From Acanthochromis polyacanthus (taxonomy: Eukaryota > Chordata > Actinopteri > Pomacentridae), in assembly GCF_021347895.1 (NCBI RefSeq), contig NC_067127.1, positions 18,076,984 to 18,140,983 on the forward strand: a DNA stretch of 64,000 nt, written 5' to 3'. Both the position numbers and the translations under genes were made by a program. A model generated the notes under the pieces. It saw only the letters and a program-made list of their open reading frames with translations. It made no database searches and was not told the DNA's origin. Shown piece after piece: positions 55,316 through 64,000 of the stretch. Position 1 is the stretch's first letter. The number at the start of each line of letters is the position of its first letter.

Positions 55316-56765
55316 CAGTCCCTCCAAGATTTCGCGGGCGTTTTTCATGATTGTTGCGGCCGAAAATGCCTGAATTCGCGGCAGCTTTTCTAAAAAAAAT
55401 TGCGATAAAAGTTGCAATGTTTTAAGCTTATTTGTTGTGATGAAATTGCGGGAGACAGTGACAACTACTAAAAAGCTGCATTTTTTCCAGATTGTAGAAC
55501 ATGTTTCAACGCTGTAATTGACAATATTTATTCCGAAATTAATTAAAAAACGTTCCAACCCATTTCCACAAAAGCTGGCACACCACAGTGGGAAATTAGC
55601 AGCAGCCAGATACTGGTTTAACATGATGTGGTTGGTAGATTTGCGGCACAAAATGCTAATTTACTATTGAATGAATCATATTTGGACATATCTGTCTGTG
55701 GCTTAAAAAGTTAATTTCACATCCTGGCACACATGTGTTCACAAGCACACGCTCACGGCTGGTCACGTCAACTAAAAAGAACAGCACAGAGAGCGCAGTC
55801 CTGCACCAAGACAGGTGTGTGTTCTGCATGTATACATACCGAATCGCGTGACCTAAATATGTAGCTGGCAACTGGAATTGATGGGACTCAGAAACACCCC
55901 CACAATTTAATCAGTTGTTCCTTGTGTCATTTCCGATACATCCACAGTGGTAGATTTGTTGTAGGATCACAATCATGTGATCGTCAGCGGGCCGCTGAGG
56001 TAGCGTTCACCTGTTGCCATGGTTACCGTGCCGCTATCAGACGCAGTGCCGCTATGAATCCTTAACAAATACGTGGATCCAAACTTTAAGCCGCATCACT
56101 GCTGAAGTCTAATCATTTGGTCCTTGTGTCATTTCTGACCGACCCTGAAAATTTCATTCAAATCCCTGAGTCTGTTTTTGAGTGATGTTGGTAACAGAGG
56201 AAGGATTCACACACGCCGATTGTCACATAACACTGCCGAGTTCTTTGGTGGAATAATTAAACTAATTTACCTCATTCTTTCAGTGCTCTAATGGATCTGG
56301 ATGCAACGGTTTCCATCATGGTGATTAATGTGGTCTGTTTTCCGCTCATTTCAGCCGTTCTAATATGTTTCGTGTTTTTTTAAAGTGTATTAATCGATGA
56401 TTTTTTTTCTTTTTTGTATTCCACCACAATATTGCACGGTTGTAAAACCGTTTAGCTTCACTTTGGTGAAAAACATCAGTGAATTAGTTGTTTATCAATG
56501 TCTTCAGCAGTAATTTTTGTTGGTAAATGAGAGACATTAGTACTGCACATGTCTGCATTTTCAAACCATAAACAAGGAAGTGAATTCGGTGACGTACGTG
56601 CATTAGGTTTGCGCTGGGGACTGCTATGATTGGTGGAACTCACGGGAGGCGGGCCAAAATTGCGGGAAAGTTGCGGTGATTGGACAAAATTGCAAGGCCA
56701 CGCAAAATTCGCAGAGATTGGTTGATTTCGCGTGATCACAACATCGCAAATTCCTGGAGGGACTG
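55316..56765. mobile_element. Non-autonomous DNA element (1.45 kb) inside a LINE tail
   Basis: The left end CAGTCCCTCCAAGATTTCGC and right end (inverse) CAGTCCCTCCAGGAATTTGC form about 20-bp terminal inverted repeats. Inside, CGCGAAAT/GCGAT-type words recur near both ends, and 55660-56260 matches 22555-23110 in reverse. No transposase frame is present. On both sides the flanks are LINE 3'-tail sequence (AGAATAGAATTACGTTATT left, CTATATTAATCCCCGAAGG right), so it inserted in the tail. A clear target duplication could not be read, so the superfamily is not assigned. Confidence 0.72.
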
Positions 56766-58550
56766 CTATATTAATCCCCGAAGGGAAATTCAATTGTTTG
56801 GTCTTATCTTTTGCTTTTGAATTAAACAGTCCGATTGCTGATGGCAAGAAACATTTCCTGAATCTTTTTGTCCTGCAGCACAGGGATAGGAGCCGTCCAC
56901 CAATGTTTTGTTGTTCACTGAGGCAAATGTGAAGTGGATGATCCATGTTTGTTAGAATGGCCTCCATCTTTCTAAGTGTCCGTCTCTCCACCTCATCCTC
57001 CAATGTGTTCAATCCGATTCCAACTACAGAGCAGCTTTTTTAATCAGTTTGTTCAGATGCCTTGCATCCTTGTTCTTTATACTGCCTCCCCAGCAGACTG
57101 CAGCATAAAACAGGACACTTGCTACCACAGACTGATAAAACATCTGCAGCATCTTACTGCAGATGTCTATTGATCGAAATCTTCTCAGGCAAAAAAGTCG
57201 GCTCTGGCCCTTTTTGTAGATGAAGTCTGCATTTTTAGACCAGTCTAATTTATTGTCAAGGTGGACACCTAAATATTTATATGATGTCACCACCTCCATG
57301 TCAACACCACAAGTGTTCAATGGATGAAGAGGGGTTTTGGATCTGCGGAAATTTATGATCATTTCCTTTGTCTTTGAGGCGTTGAATAGCAGGCAGTTTT
57401 TGTGACTCCAGTCACTGAAGGCACTTATCAGATCTCTGTATTCAGCTTCATGTCCATTTCTGATACATGCCACGATAGCAGTGTCATCAGAGTATTTCTG
57501 AATGTGGCAGGACTCAGTGCTGTATTTGAAGTCAGATGTATACAGTGTGAACAGGAATGGAGCCAGGACTGTTCCTTGTGGAGCCCCAGTACTACTCATT
57601 AACATCCCAGAAACACAGTTCCCCAGCCTGACAAACTGGCCTTCCTGTCAGGTAATCTGTGATCCATGAAAGACAGGAAGGATCCACTCCCATCTCTGTG
57701 AGCTTGTCTTTGAGGATGGTGGGTTGGATGGAGTTGAAAAACCAAAGAACATGATTCTCACATAAACTCCAGGTTCCTCCAGATGAGACAGGGCACGGTG
57801 AAGCATGAAGAGGATGGCATCATCCACTCCAATGTGTTTTTTGTATGCAAACTGCAAGGAATCGAGTTTGTCTTTGACCTCAAGCCTCAGTAGACGTAAA
57901 ACCAGCTGCGCCAGAGTTTTCATGATGTGTGAGGTCAGAGCAATAGGTCTGTAGTCATTTAGTTCAGCCGGACATTTGATTTTTGGTACCGATACAATAC
58001 AGGATGTTATCCATAGAGCAGGCAGCCTTTGCAGGTATGACTGCGTCTATAGAGAAGCTGATGTATTCAGTAAAACAATCAACCTGTCTGTCAATGTTCA
58101 TACTGTCCTCATCTGTTTCCAGAAGCACATTCCAGTCTGTTGATTCAAAGCAGTCCCTTAGAGCTTCACTAGTTTGAGGAGTCCATCTTCTGATTTGGAC
58201 TTTAGTTGCAGACTGTCTCAGCACACAAGGTTTGTAACAGGTCTGCAGATAAACCAAGTTATGATCTGACCTGCCCAGTGGTGGTAAGGCAGTAGCTCTG
58301 TAACCTTCTTTGACATTGGCATACAGCAGGTCTCGGGTTTTATTCTCTCTGGTAGGGCAGTTAAACTGTGTAAATCCAGTCAGATGAGAGGAGAGGCTGA
58401 CATGATTGAAATCTCCTAATATTATTACAAGCGCCTCAGGATGTTGAGTCTGTATCCTAGCAACAGTATCATGCAAAACATCACATGGAACCAAGTCAGT
58501 TACCTTGGGTGGAATGTATACAAGTATTGTTATGATGTGACCCTTGGAAC
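56766..58550 (-). mobile_element. LINE with endonuclease and reverse-transcriptase segments (L2/Rex1-like)
   Basis: Minus-strand order: an endonuclease end (IILGDFNHVSLSSHLTGF, then LGRSDHNLVYLQ) at 58494-57964, reverse-transcriptase fingers (LDSLQFAYKKHIGVDDAI) at 57923-57648, palm with GAPQGTVLAPFLFTLYTSD and the catalytic IQKYSDDTAIVAC at 57605-57024, and the C-terminal domain (RRTLRKMEAILTN) to about 56800. Frames change at least twice, so it is inactive. The 5' part of the endonuclease and any ORF1 are missing (5' truncation). The tail AATTGAATTTCCCTTCGGGG then ATTAATA is the common end of fish LINEs of this group. The clade name is tentative. Confidence 0.85.
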
Positions 58551-58774
58551 ATAGTATGGCTAAAGTCCATAGTCAAGTCCAAGATTGTGAAGAAAGTAAT
58601 AAAAATTCTATTAAAAAAATCTCTTTCATTATTCTGGCATTTAAAGATAATTTTGGTCATCTTAACCGACATAAAACAGGAGAAGCATTGCCAGATTTAA
58701 TGTCAGATCGTGTAAATTAAAAAAAGGGTTATGTGTCGTTTATACAGTGCAAGTAAACTTCTGGGTTCAACTGT

Positions 58775-60290
58775 CTGAATTTCATGAGAAGGAAAAGGCT
58801 GGTAAACTCACAATGCTCAAAAGTATTATTCTCTACCAAAGAAAATGCTGCTCTTTACCTTCCTCAACAACTTGCTTGAAAAACAAGACTTTTCTTCGGT
58901 TACTTATCTTCATCACCATGTAAGACATTTTCAGAAAGTATGATCAGCAGCTAGTTCAGCCTCAAACAAAAAACAAGCAGCTTCCAAGCAGTCCACCATT
59001 ATATCCTCAGTACAGCTGCTTCTGCAGAGCTACATCTCTCCAGCCAACGTCACCTGGCTTTGGTCGGCCCATCTAACCAACTGGAGCAACTTTACACATT
59101 TGAAAGAACAAATTCATGATAATAATGTTAGTGGTATGTTTCTCACTTTTTGTGAAGAATCCATGTTTCCTCCGTTGTTGAGCTCAGACTAAATGGCTGC
59201 CAACATTCCTCTGCTCCTCCGTCAGACTCTCCTCCTCCTGCCAATCACCTGTCACATCAAACACATCTTCATTAGGATACCACTCTATACACAAGTGTCA
59301 GAGTGTCCCATATGTTCATCAGCCAACACAGAGGACACATTTCAACTCAATAGTTCACTTTTAGCTCTTTTCAGTTTCAACTAAAACTGATACAAATGAA
59401 CTTAAACTGTTAAAAATAAGGAACATAGACAGAAAACAGACATGGAAAAAGAGAATAAAGAGAACATAAAGATGCTACTGCAGTTGATTCAAGACAGGAA
59501 TGCTGGTAGAAAACTGTTCATGCTGTAAGTTAGTGAATGTATTTTACTGCTCAGTGTTCTGTTTAAAGGCAGCTCTCACTCTCTGTTCTTTGCACTCTCC
59601 CATAGTGTCAAGTGTCCTCCCACTTTCAATGACAGGTGATTCGCATTAATGATATTTATCACAGTTTGTGCAGTTTCCCCACTTGAAAAAGGATGTTTCA
59701 TCTACCCAGGGTTTGAGCAGGACTCCACTCATCAATCAGACAGTTGCTTTCTTTCTTTTCCCTCTTTTATTTTGCAGTGGTCACAAATTCATGAGATACA
59801 GAGGTGGCAACTTCCATAAGTCCATACGTTTAGTTGATAGATTAAGGTGGAAAACCTTTAAACAGAACACAAAAGGACAATGTTCACATTACTGCATTCA
59901 GCAAATAGTAACAACCATTCCTCATGGACATTTTCACCACATTGGCAAATGCTACTCCACTCAGTTTATGTTTATCAACCTCAACACCACATAAACTGAA
60001 GCGACAAATCATGGCATGAGCAATATTCAACCCAATACTATACCACACATGAATTTATCTGCATTCTAAAGAGTTAATTTTAAATCACAGTTTAAAAAAT
60101 TACTCTGAGGATTTTTATTAAAATTTTTAACCATTTTATACTTTTTACTTCATGGTTTTAAAATTATTTTAAGTGCATAAAGTGCTTTTAAAGTGCAATC
60201 CTTTCCAGATCCAATAAATAAATAAAGGGCATCGTAAAAACCCACCATTACAAACAGGATGAATTCACTGGTCTTAGCTGGAACCCTCTA
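58775..60290. other. No gene recognised
   Basis: No domain, splice-flanked exon or RNA gene could be supported. A plus-strand frame at 59668-59994 has no recognisable motif. Confidence 0.45.
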
Positions 60291-60298
60291 ATTAGCAC

Positions 60299-61605
60299 CA
60301 GAGCCTTAGAGATAGTAAGAGTTGCGACACTCCCATAGGGTGCCGTTGTACGCTTTCTTCCAGTCTACTTCCGGGTTGTGGAGGCTTGTTTAGTTCCAAG
60401 CACCGCTTCGACAGTGATAGCCAGCGTTCATTTGCACTGCAGGTCGTTGAGTATATGTGGAGGTAAGTTGATGAAATGCCTACCTCTTTTGAATTGTCAA
60501 CTGCCTATATTTTATCAGAGGCTCTTTATGATGCATATGCTGAGCTTTATTTGTATTTGCGCAGCGTAATTATATATATATTTTATCTTGGTAGACGACC
60601 GAATTTCTGCTACTTGTTTTAGCTCGACTCTGCTGTTAGCTGTGAAGTTATCTCCAGGGATATATTGACGGATTAATTGTTGATGAGTTGCTACCTCTTT
60701 TTAATTTTAACGTCTTTATATTATATCAGAAGCCCTTTGTGGTGCAGACATTTATCTGTATTTGTGAATATTGGCAGATGACCGACTTTCAGGCATTGCC
60801 ATGTGCTTGTAGCTGTTCTTTGAAAGCTACCTAGCTACATCGCTACCTCTTTTTAATTGTCAAGACTACGTCCTTTATATGAGACCCTTTATAATACATA
60901 AACTTATACTTGTAAGTATTTAACAAATATATTTATTAATATCTATCGTATCCATCTATCTATCCACCAGTATCCCGAGAACCCTCACTGAAGACACAAA
61001 GACCCTCATTGTTTCTCCCATTGTCAATAAAACATACTATTTCATTCATCAAAGCATAATGAGTTGTTATTCTTGAATATATATTTTGTGTATGTCTTAA
61101 AATGGTTATAGTGAGTCAACTCCTGCCTCATCAGAAGTGGTTGGACACTATCTGCTGAATGGACTGTTGTTACTCTGCTTTTCAATAATTGCCAGACTAC
61201 GAGTAAGTGAATCAGAGAAATATAGACATTGCCTGGAAATACAATAATCCAGCTGGGCAAAAATTAACATTTTCAATCATCTTACATTTCTGTGTAAAAG
61301 TCGATTTTCCATGCCAACATGAATGTGAAACATTCCCTCCAAAACCCCAAAAGTGTCTTTAATATGTCACCTTACAGCTCAAAATGTAAAACTGACATTT
61401 ACATACATACTCCAATGAATTAATAATCAAACAAGTATTTGGAGGTGTGATTTTATTCCTTTTTTACCGTGAAATCGCCGCTCTCAGTGCCATAGAAGGA
61501 AATGACAGCGCTGCATGTTTGGAACTATTCAGACTTACATGAACCACGTGACCGCCCCGCTGCGAGAGCATGAGTGTCGCAACTCTTACTATCTCTAGGG
61601 CTCTG
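60299..61605. mobile_element. Non-autonomous hAT-type element with 8-bp target duplication
   Basis: Ends CAGAGCCTTAGAGATAGTAA then GAGTTGCGACACTC and, inverse, CAGAGCCCTAGAGATAGTAA then GAGTTGCGACACTC give 34-bp terminal inverted repeats with one mismatch. The flanks are the perfect 8-bp duplication ATTAGCAC (60291-60298 and 61606-61613). CAGAG ends with 8-bp duplications are the hAT pattern. The 1,307-bp interior has no transposase frame. It contains three diverged tandem copies of a roughly 180-bp segment (each with CTACCTCTTTT.AATT and ATATCAGA.G/TATGAGACCC words) at about 60470, 60690 and 60845. Confidence 0.93.
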
Positions 61606-61613
61606 ATTAGCAC

Positions 61614-62316
61614 CAATTAGCCTGCAATCTTATTTTCAACTGAACAATTTCAAACACACGGCAATTATTGGTAAACAGACAAAGTTCACAGCAAGCCGCT
61701 CGTGGCTGATCTCCGTGGCTAATGCTAATGCTAACACATACTGCAGTGGCACACATCGGCAGCTTAAACAGTCTTTTAGTCTCCAGAATTCTGCTCTTAC
61801 CGGCTGCAACCCGGATTTTGGAGATGAAGGCAATCCTGCACAGTTTGCCGCAGATCTTGATGCTTTCCCAACAGAAATTCACGACACTTTGTTTGAACAC
61901 GGTCATTCATTCTCAGCTCCTCCTCAGTGCTGCGTGTGTCTCCTTTTTGCCGCCGGTGACAAACCTGAAGCCGCAGATTGTTTCCCCCCAGCTGAGTGTA
62001 GGACCTGTGCGTAAATGCTTCTCCTTTGAGTTTTCAGCTCCTTCCAGTTTGACTTGACACATAGACTGCTTTGCACTCTGTGTCACCTGTACCTTCAGAG
62101 CTCTGAATAAAGAACAAAAGATTTATTGCAAAGAACAAAAAGGTTTTGCCTCCACAGCAGCTTGTTATGAAAATGATTGTATTTGATGATTGAATGTTCT
62201 TATTCATTGTAATACTGTGTGATGTGTGCTAAAAGAGGAACAAGGACACGAACTATCATCAATATCATTTCATCTTACATGGCTAATTTAAAAAAATATG
62301 ACATTATATAAATATG
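61614..62316. other. No gene recognised
   Basis: A plus-strand frame at 61715-62014 (99 codons) reads MANANANTYCSGTHRQL and contains a CCVCLLFAAGDKPEAADC segment, but an equally open minus frame overlaps it and no family is recognised. AATAAA signals occur at 62106 but cannot be tied to a gene. Confidence 0.4.
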
Positions 62317-62678
62317 CACTACTGTTCAAAAGTTTGAGGTCACTTAGAAATGTCCTTTTTCTTGAAATCAGTTCTTTTCAATGAAGATAGCATTAAATAA
62401 ATGATAAATCCAGTCTAGACCTTGTTAATGTGGTAAATGACTATTGTAGCTGGAAACAGCTGATTTTTAATGGAATATCTCCATAGGGTACAGAGGAACA
62501 TTTACAGCAACCATCACTCCTGTGTTCTAATGCTACATTGTGTTAGCTAATGGTGTTGAAAGGCTCATTGATGATTAGAAAACCCTTGTGCAGTTATGTT
62601 TAGCACATGAATGAAAGTGGGAGCTTTCATGGAGAACATGGAATTGTCTGGATGACCCCAAACTTTTGAACGGTAGTG
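62317..62678. mobile_element. Tc1-derived MITE
   Basis: A 362-bp element with inverted ends CACTACTGTTCAAAAGTTTG and, inverse, CACTACCGTTCAAAAGTTTG, followed by GAGGTCA/GGGGTCA. A TA follows on the right; the left has TG, one mutation from TA. There is no coding capacity. This end sequence is very common in fish MITEs. Confidence 0.93.
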
Positions 62679-62696
62679 TACAGAAGGATATGGAAA

Positions 62697-62905
62697 TCAT
62701 AACGCAGTGTTTGAGCGGTCGTAGGTGAGCTGGTGTGCTAAGGATGAAGAGTGGAAAGGCACTTGGTCCTGATGATATACCTGTGGAGGTATGGAAGTGT
62801 CTCGGAGAGGTAGCAGTAGAGTTTGTGACTGGGTTGTTCAACAGGATCTTACATAGTGCGAAGATGCCCGAGGAATGGAGGAGAAGTGTGCTGTGTTCCT
62901 CTGAC
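62697..62905 (+). mobile_element. RTE-type LINE fragment
   Basis: The plus strand reads RMKSGKALGPDDIPVEVWKC, then LFNRILHSAKMPEEWRRSVL. GK..GPDDIPVE(V/A)WK and MPEEWR.S are the entry of RTE-clade (Rex3/BovB-like) reverse transcriptases. The match stops after SVL, where the frame ends. It is a short internal fragment that directly follows the MITE. Confidence 0.85.
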
Positions 62906-63496
62906 ACTTACTTGAACTAAAAGCATTTGAGCTGCACAAAGTGTGAAATGAGAGAGGAAGCAGTGAATCTCCAAACTGCTGACAGACTTTCACACATTAT
63001 TGTCCAGTGAAAATCAGCTTTTTGTGCAGCCACACTTGATCCTGATTTTGAGTCTTTAAATCCTGTTCTAGGTTGATGAAATGAGAACTTCCTTCATCTT
63101 GTGTGTGATGGAGGAAGAATAAAGGTCTGTGGCTACAAATCCTGACTCTGAGTTCTTCATTACAAACACACATTATATCAGCTGGTTATTATTCATCTGC
63201 TTTGTTCTACTCAACATGGAACACAGAGATCAGAACAGGTAGAAATTTAAATATAGAACATAATTTATTTTACAGTTGTAAATTTGATTAAATAGAATTA
63301 AAAAATGTCAACATAAAGATCAGATCTTCATAATTTATCGTCTCCATAATGTAAAGTCACTTCTGTTCACCTTTTTGGTTCTGAATCAGAGAAAGCAGCA
63401 TTTTCTCATCAATTCTGTCTCGTGCTTTAATCATTAATGTTTCAGCTTATCCTTGTTATTGAACTGTTTTCCATCATGATGAACTTTTCTTGCCAT
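62906..63496. other. No gene recognised
   Basis: A polyadenylation-like AATAAA occurs near 63119, but no coding block precedes it apart from the LINE fragment. Confidence 0.4.
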
Positions 63497-63596
63497 NNNN
63501 NNNNNNNNNNNNNNNNNNNNNNNNNNNNNNNNNNNNNNNNNNNNNNNNNNNNNNNNNNNNNNNNNNNNNNNNNNNNNNNNNNNNNNNNNNNNNNNN
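63497..63596. other. Assembly gap (100 N)
   Basis: Exactly 100 N bases, the usual placeholder for a scaffold gap of unknown length. Confidence 0.99.
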
Positions 63597-64000
63597 ATGT
63601 GAACATCGCTGTAAATAACTGAGCAAAAAGAAAAAGTTATGTGCAAGCACATTCCAGAAGGCAAAAAACTACATTGTGTTGTATGGTTCTTTGCTACAGC
63701 TGAAACTGCATTGGTGCTTGAACATCATCTGCCCATTGAGCCCAAATTTGCACATCAATTACGAACTCCCCAACAAGTCTAATCAGAGACAGAAAACTTT
63801 ATCTGGACATCCCTAATACAGATGTTGGCTATTGAAGTGTTTTCATTCCAGATGTTTAATACAATGGCCACTAGATAGTTGGTTATTTTAGGACATTTGC
63901 TGAAATTACTTGCATTATTGATCTTCTTGAAAGGACATTGTTGTATGGCAAAATCTATAACAGGATAACCACAACGACATTAACTATCTCACTGCCCCAG
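63597..64000. other. No gene recognised
   Basis: A short stretch to the window end with no identifiable feature. Confidence 0.4.

Larger units (their letters stand above)
51600..58774 (-). mobile_element. Sleeping Beauty/Tdr1-type Tc1 relic split by nested insertions
   Basis: Segments 51600-51999, 55095-55296 and about 58555-58774 align in order with the salmonid/zebrafish Tc1 layout as I remember it. The first contains CTCCCACAACATGGTGCTGC and CACCCCCATGCTTCACAGTT, the complement of a VKHGGGS(T/V)M(L/F)W motif. The second contains GTCTTGGCTGATTTCTTTAG and GTGTATGCAAACTTCTG. The third ends with GGGTTATGTGTCGTTTATAC, then AAGTAAACTTCTGGGTTCAA and CTG, an outer inverted-repeat end. The left inverted repeat is missing. 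The gene inside is antisense (minus). Other elements occupy 52000-55086 and 55297-58550. It is a pseudogene-level fossil. Confidence 0.75.

Noticed and set aside
61607..62057. Opposed 99- and 111-codon frames
   Set aside because: No family is recognised, frames are open on both strands, and the location is between transposons; kept only as an unassigned stretch.

Overview
This is a window from a ray-finned (teleost, probably percomorph) fish nuclear genome. The evidence is spliced vertebrate genes with GT-AG introns, long CA/TG microsatellites, tRNA-derived fish SINEs, fish-type LINEs, and Tc1, hAT and P-like DNA transposons. A 100-base N gap at 63497-63596 marks a scaffold join.

Region 1 (about 9.5-29.7 kb, minus strand) holds the 5' part of wdr11. 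Nine coding exons can be placed with consistent splice phases, from the ATG at 29651 down to 9500. One linker exon between 13616 and 9676 was not found, and the C-terminal half of the protein (second propeller onward) was not found left of 9500. The introns carry a nearly intact Tc1 transposon (18629-20161), a SINE with a perfect 13-bp target duplication (10234-10601), and a CA repeat that starts inside the exon-8 donor. Left of the gene are transposon fossils: a Tc1 relic, a LINE reverse-transcriptase relic and a frameshifted zinc-finger relic.

Region 2 (about 30.0-42.8 kb, plus strand) is the most unusual part. Three near-identical blocks (A 30024-32678, B 34975-39231, C 39366-42840) each carry an open reading frame for a basic, Arg-rich protein I do not recognise. 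The protein is built on a 198-bp (66-residue) in-frame tandem repeat present 2, 8 and 4 times in A, B and C. Copy A is intact (394 aa), C has one frameshift and B has three. Between A and B lie a SINE fragment and two exons of a P-element/THAP9-type transposase.

Region 3 (about 45-50.4 kb) contains a large foldback, a GATA microsatellite, a C2H2 zinc-finger gene on the minus strand (19 fingers in one exon plus a short last exon), a BED-like zinc-finger fragment, and a perfect 19-bp dyad.

Region 4 (about 50.9-62.9 kb) is a transposon nest. A decayed Sleeping Beauty/Tdr1-type Tc1 element is split by an apparently intact hAT transposon (52000-55086, 8-bp target duplication, two-exon 636-aa transposase) and by a LINE whose own tail is split by a 1.45-kb non-autonomous DNA element. 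A second hAT-type element without a transposase (60299-61605, perfect 8-bp target duplication), a Tc1-derived MITE and an RTE-type LINE fragment follow.

All assignments come from reading the sequence and from remembered family features; no database search was run.
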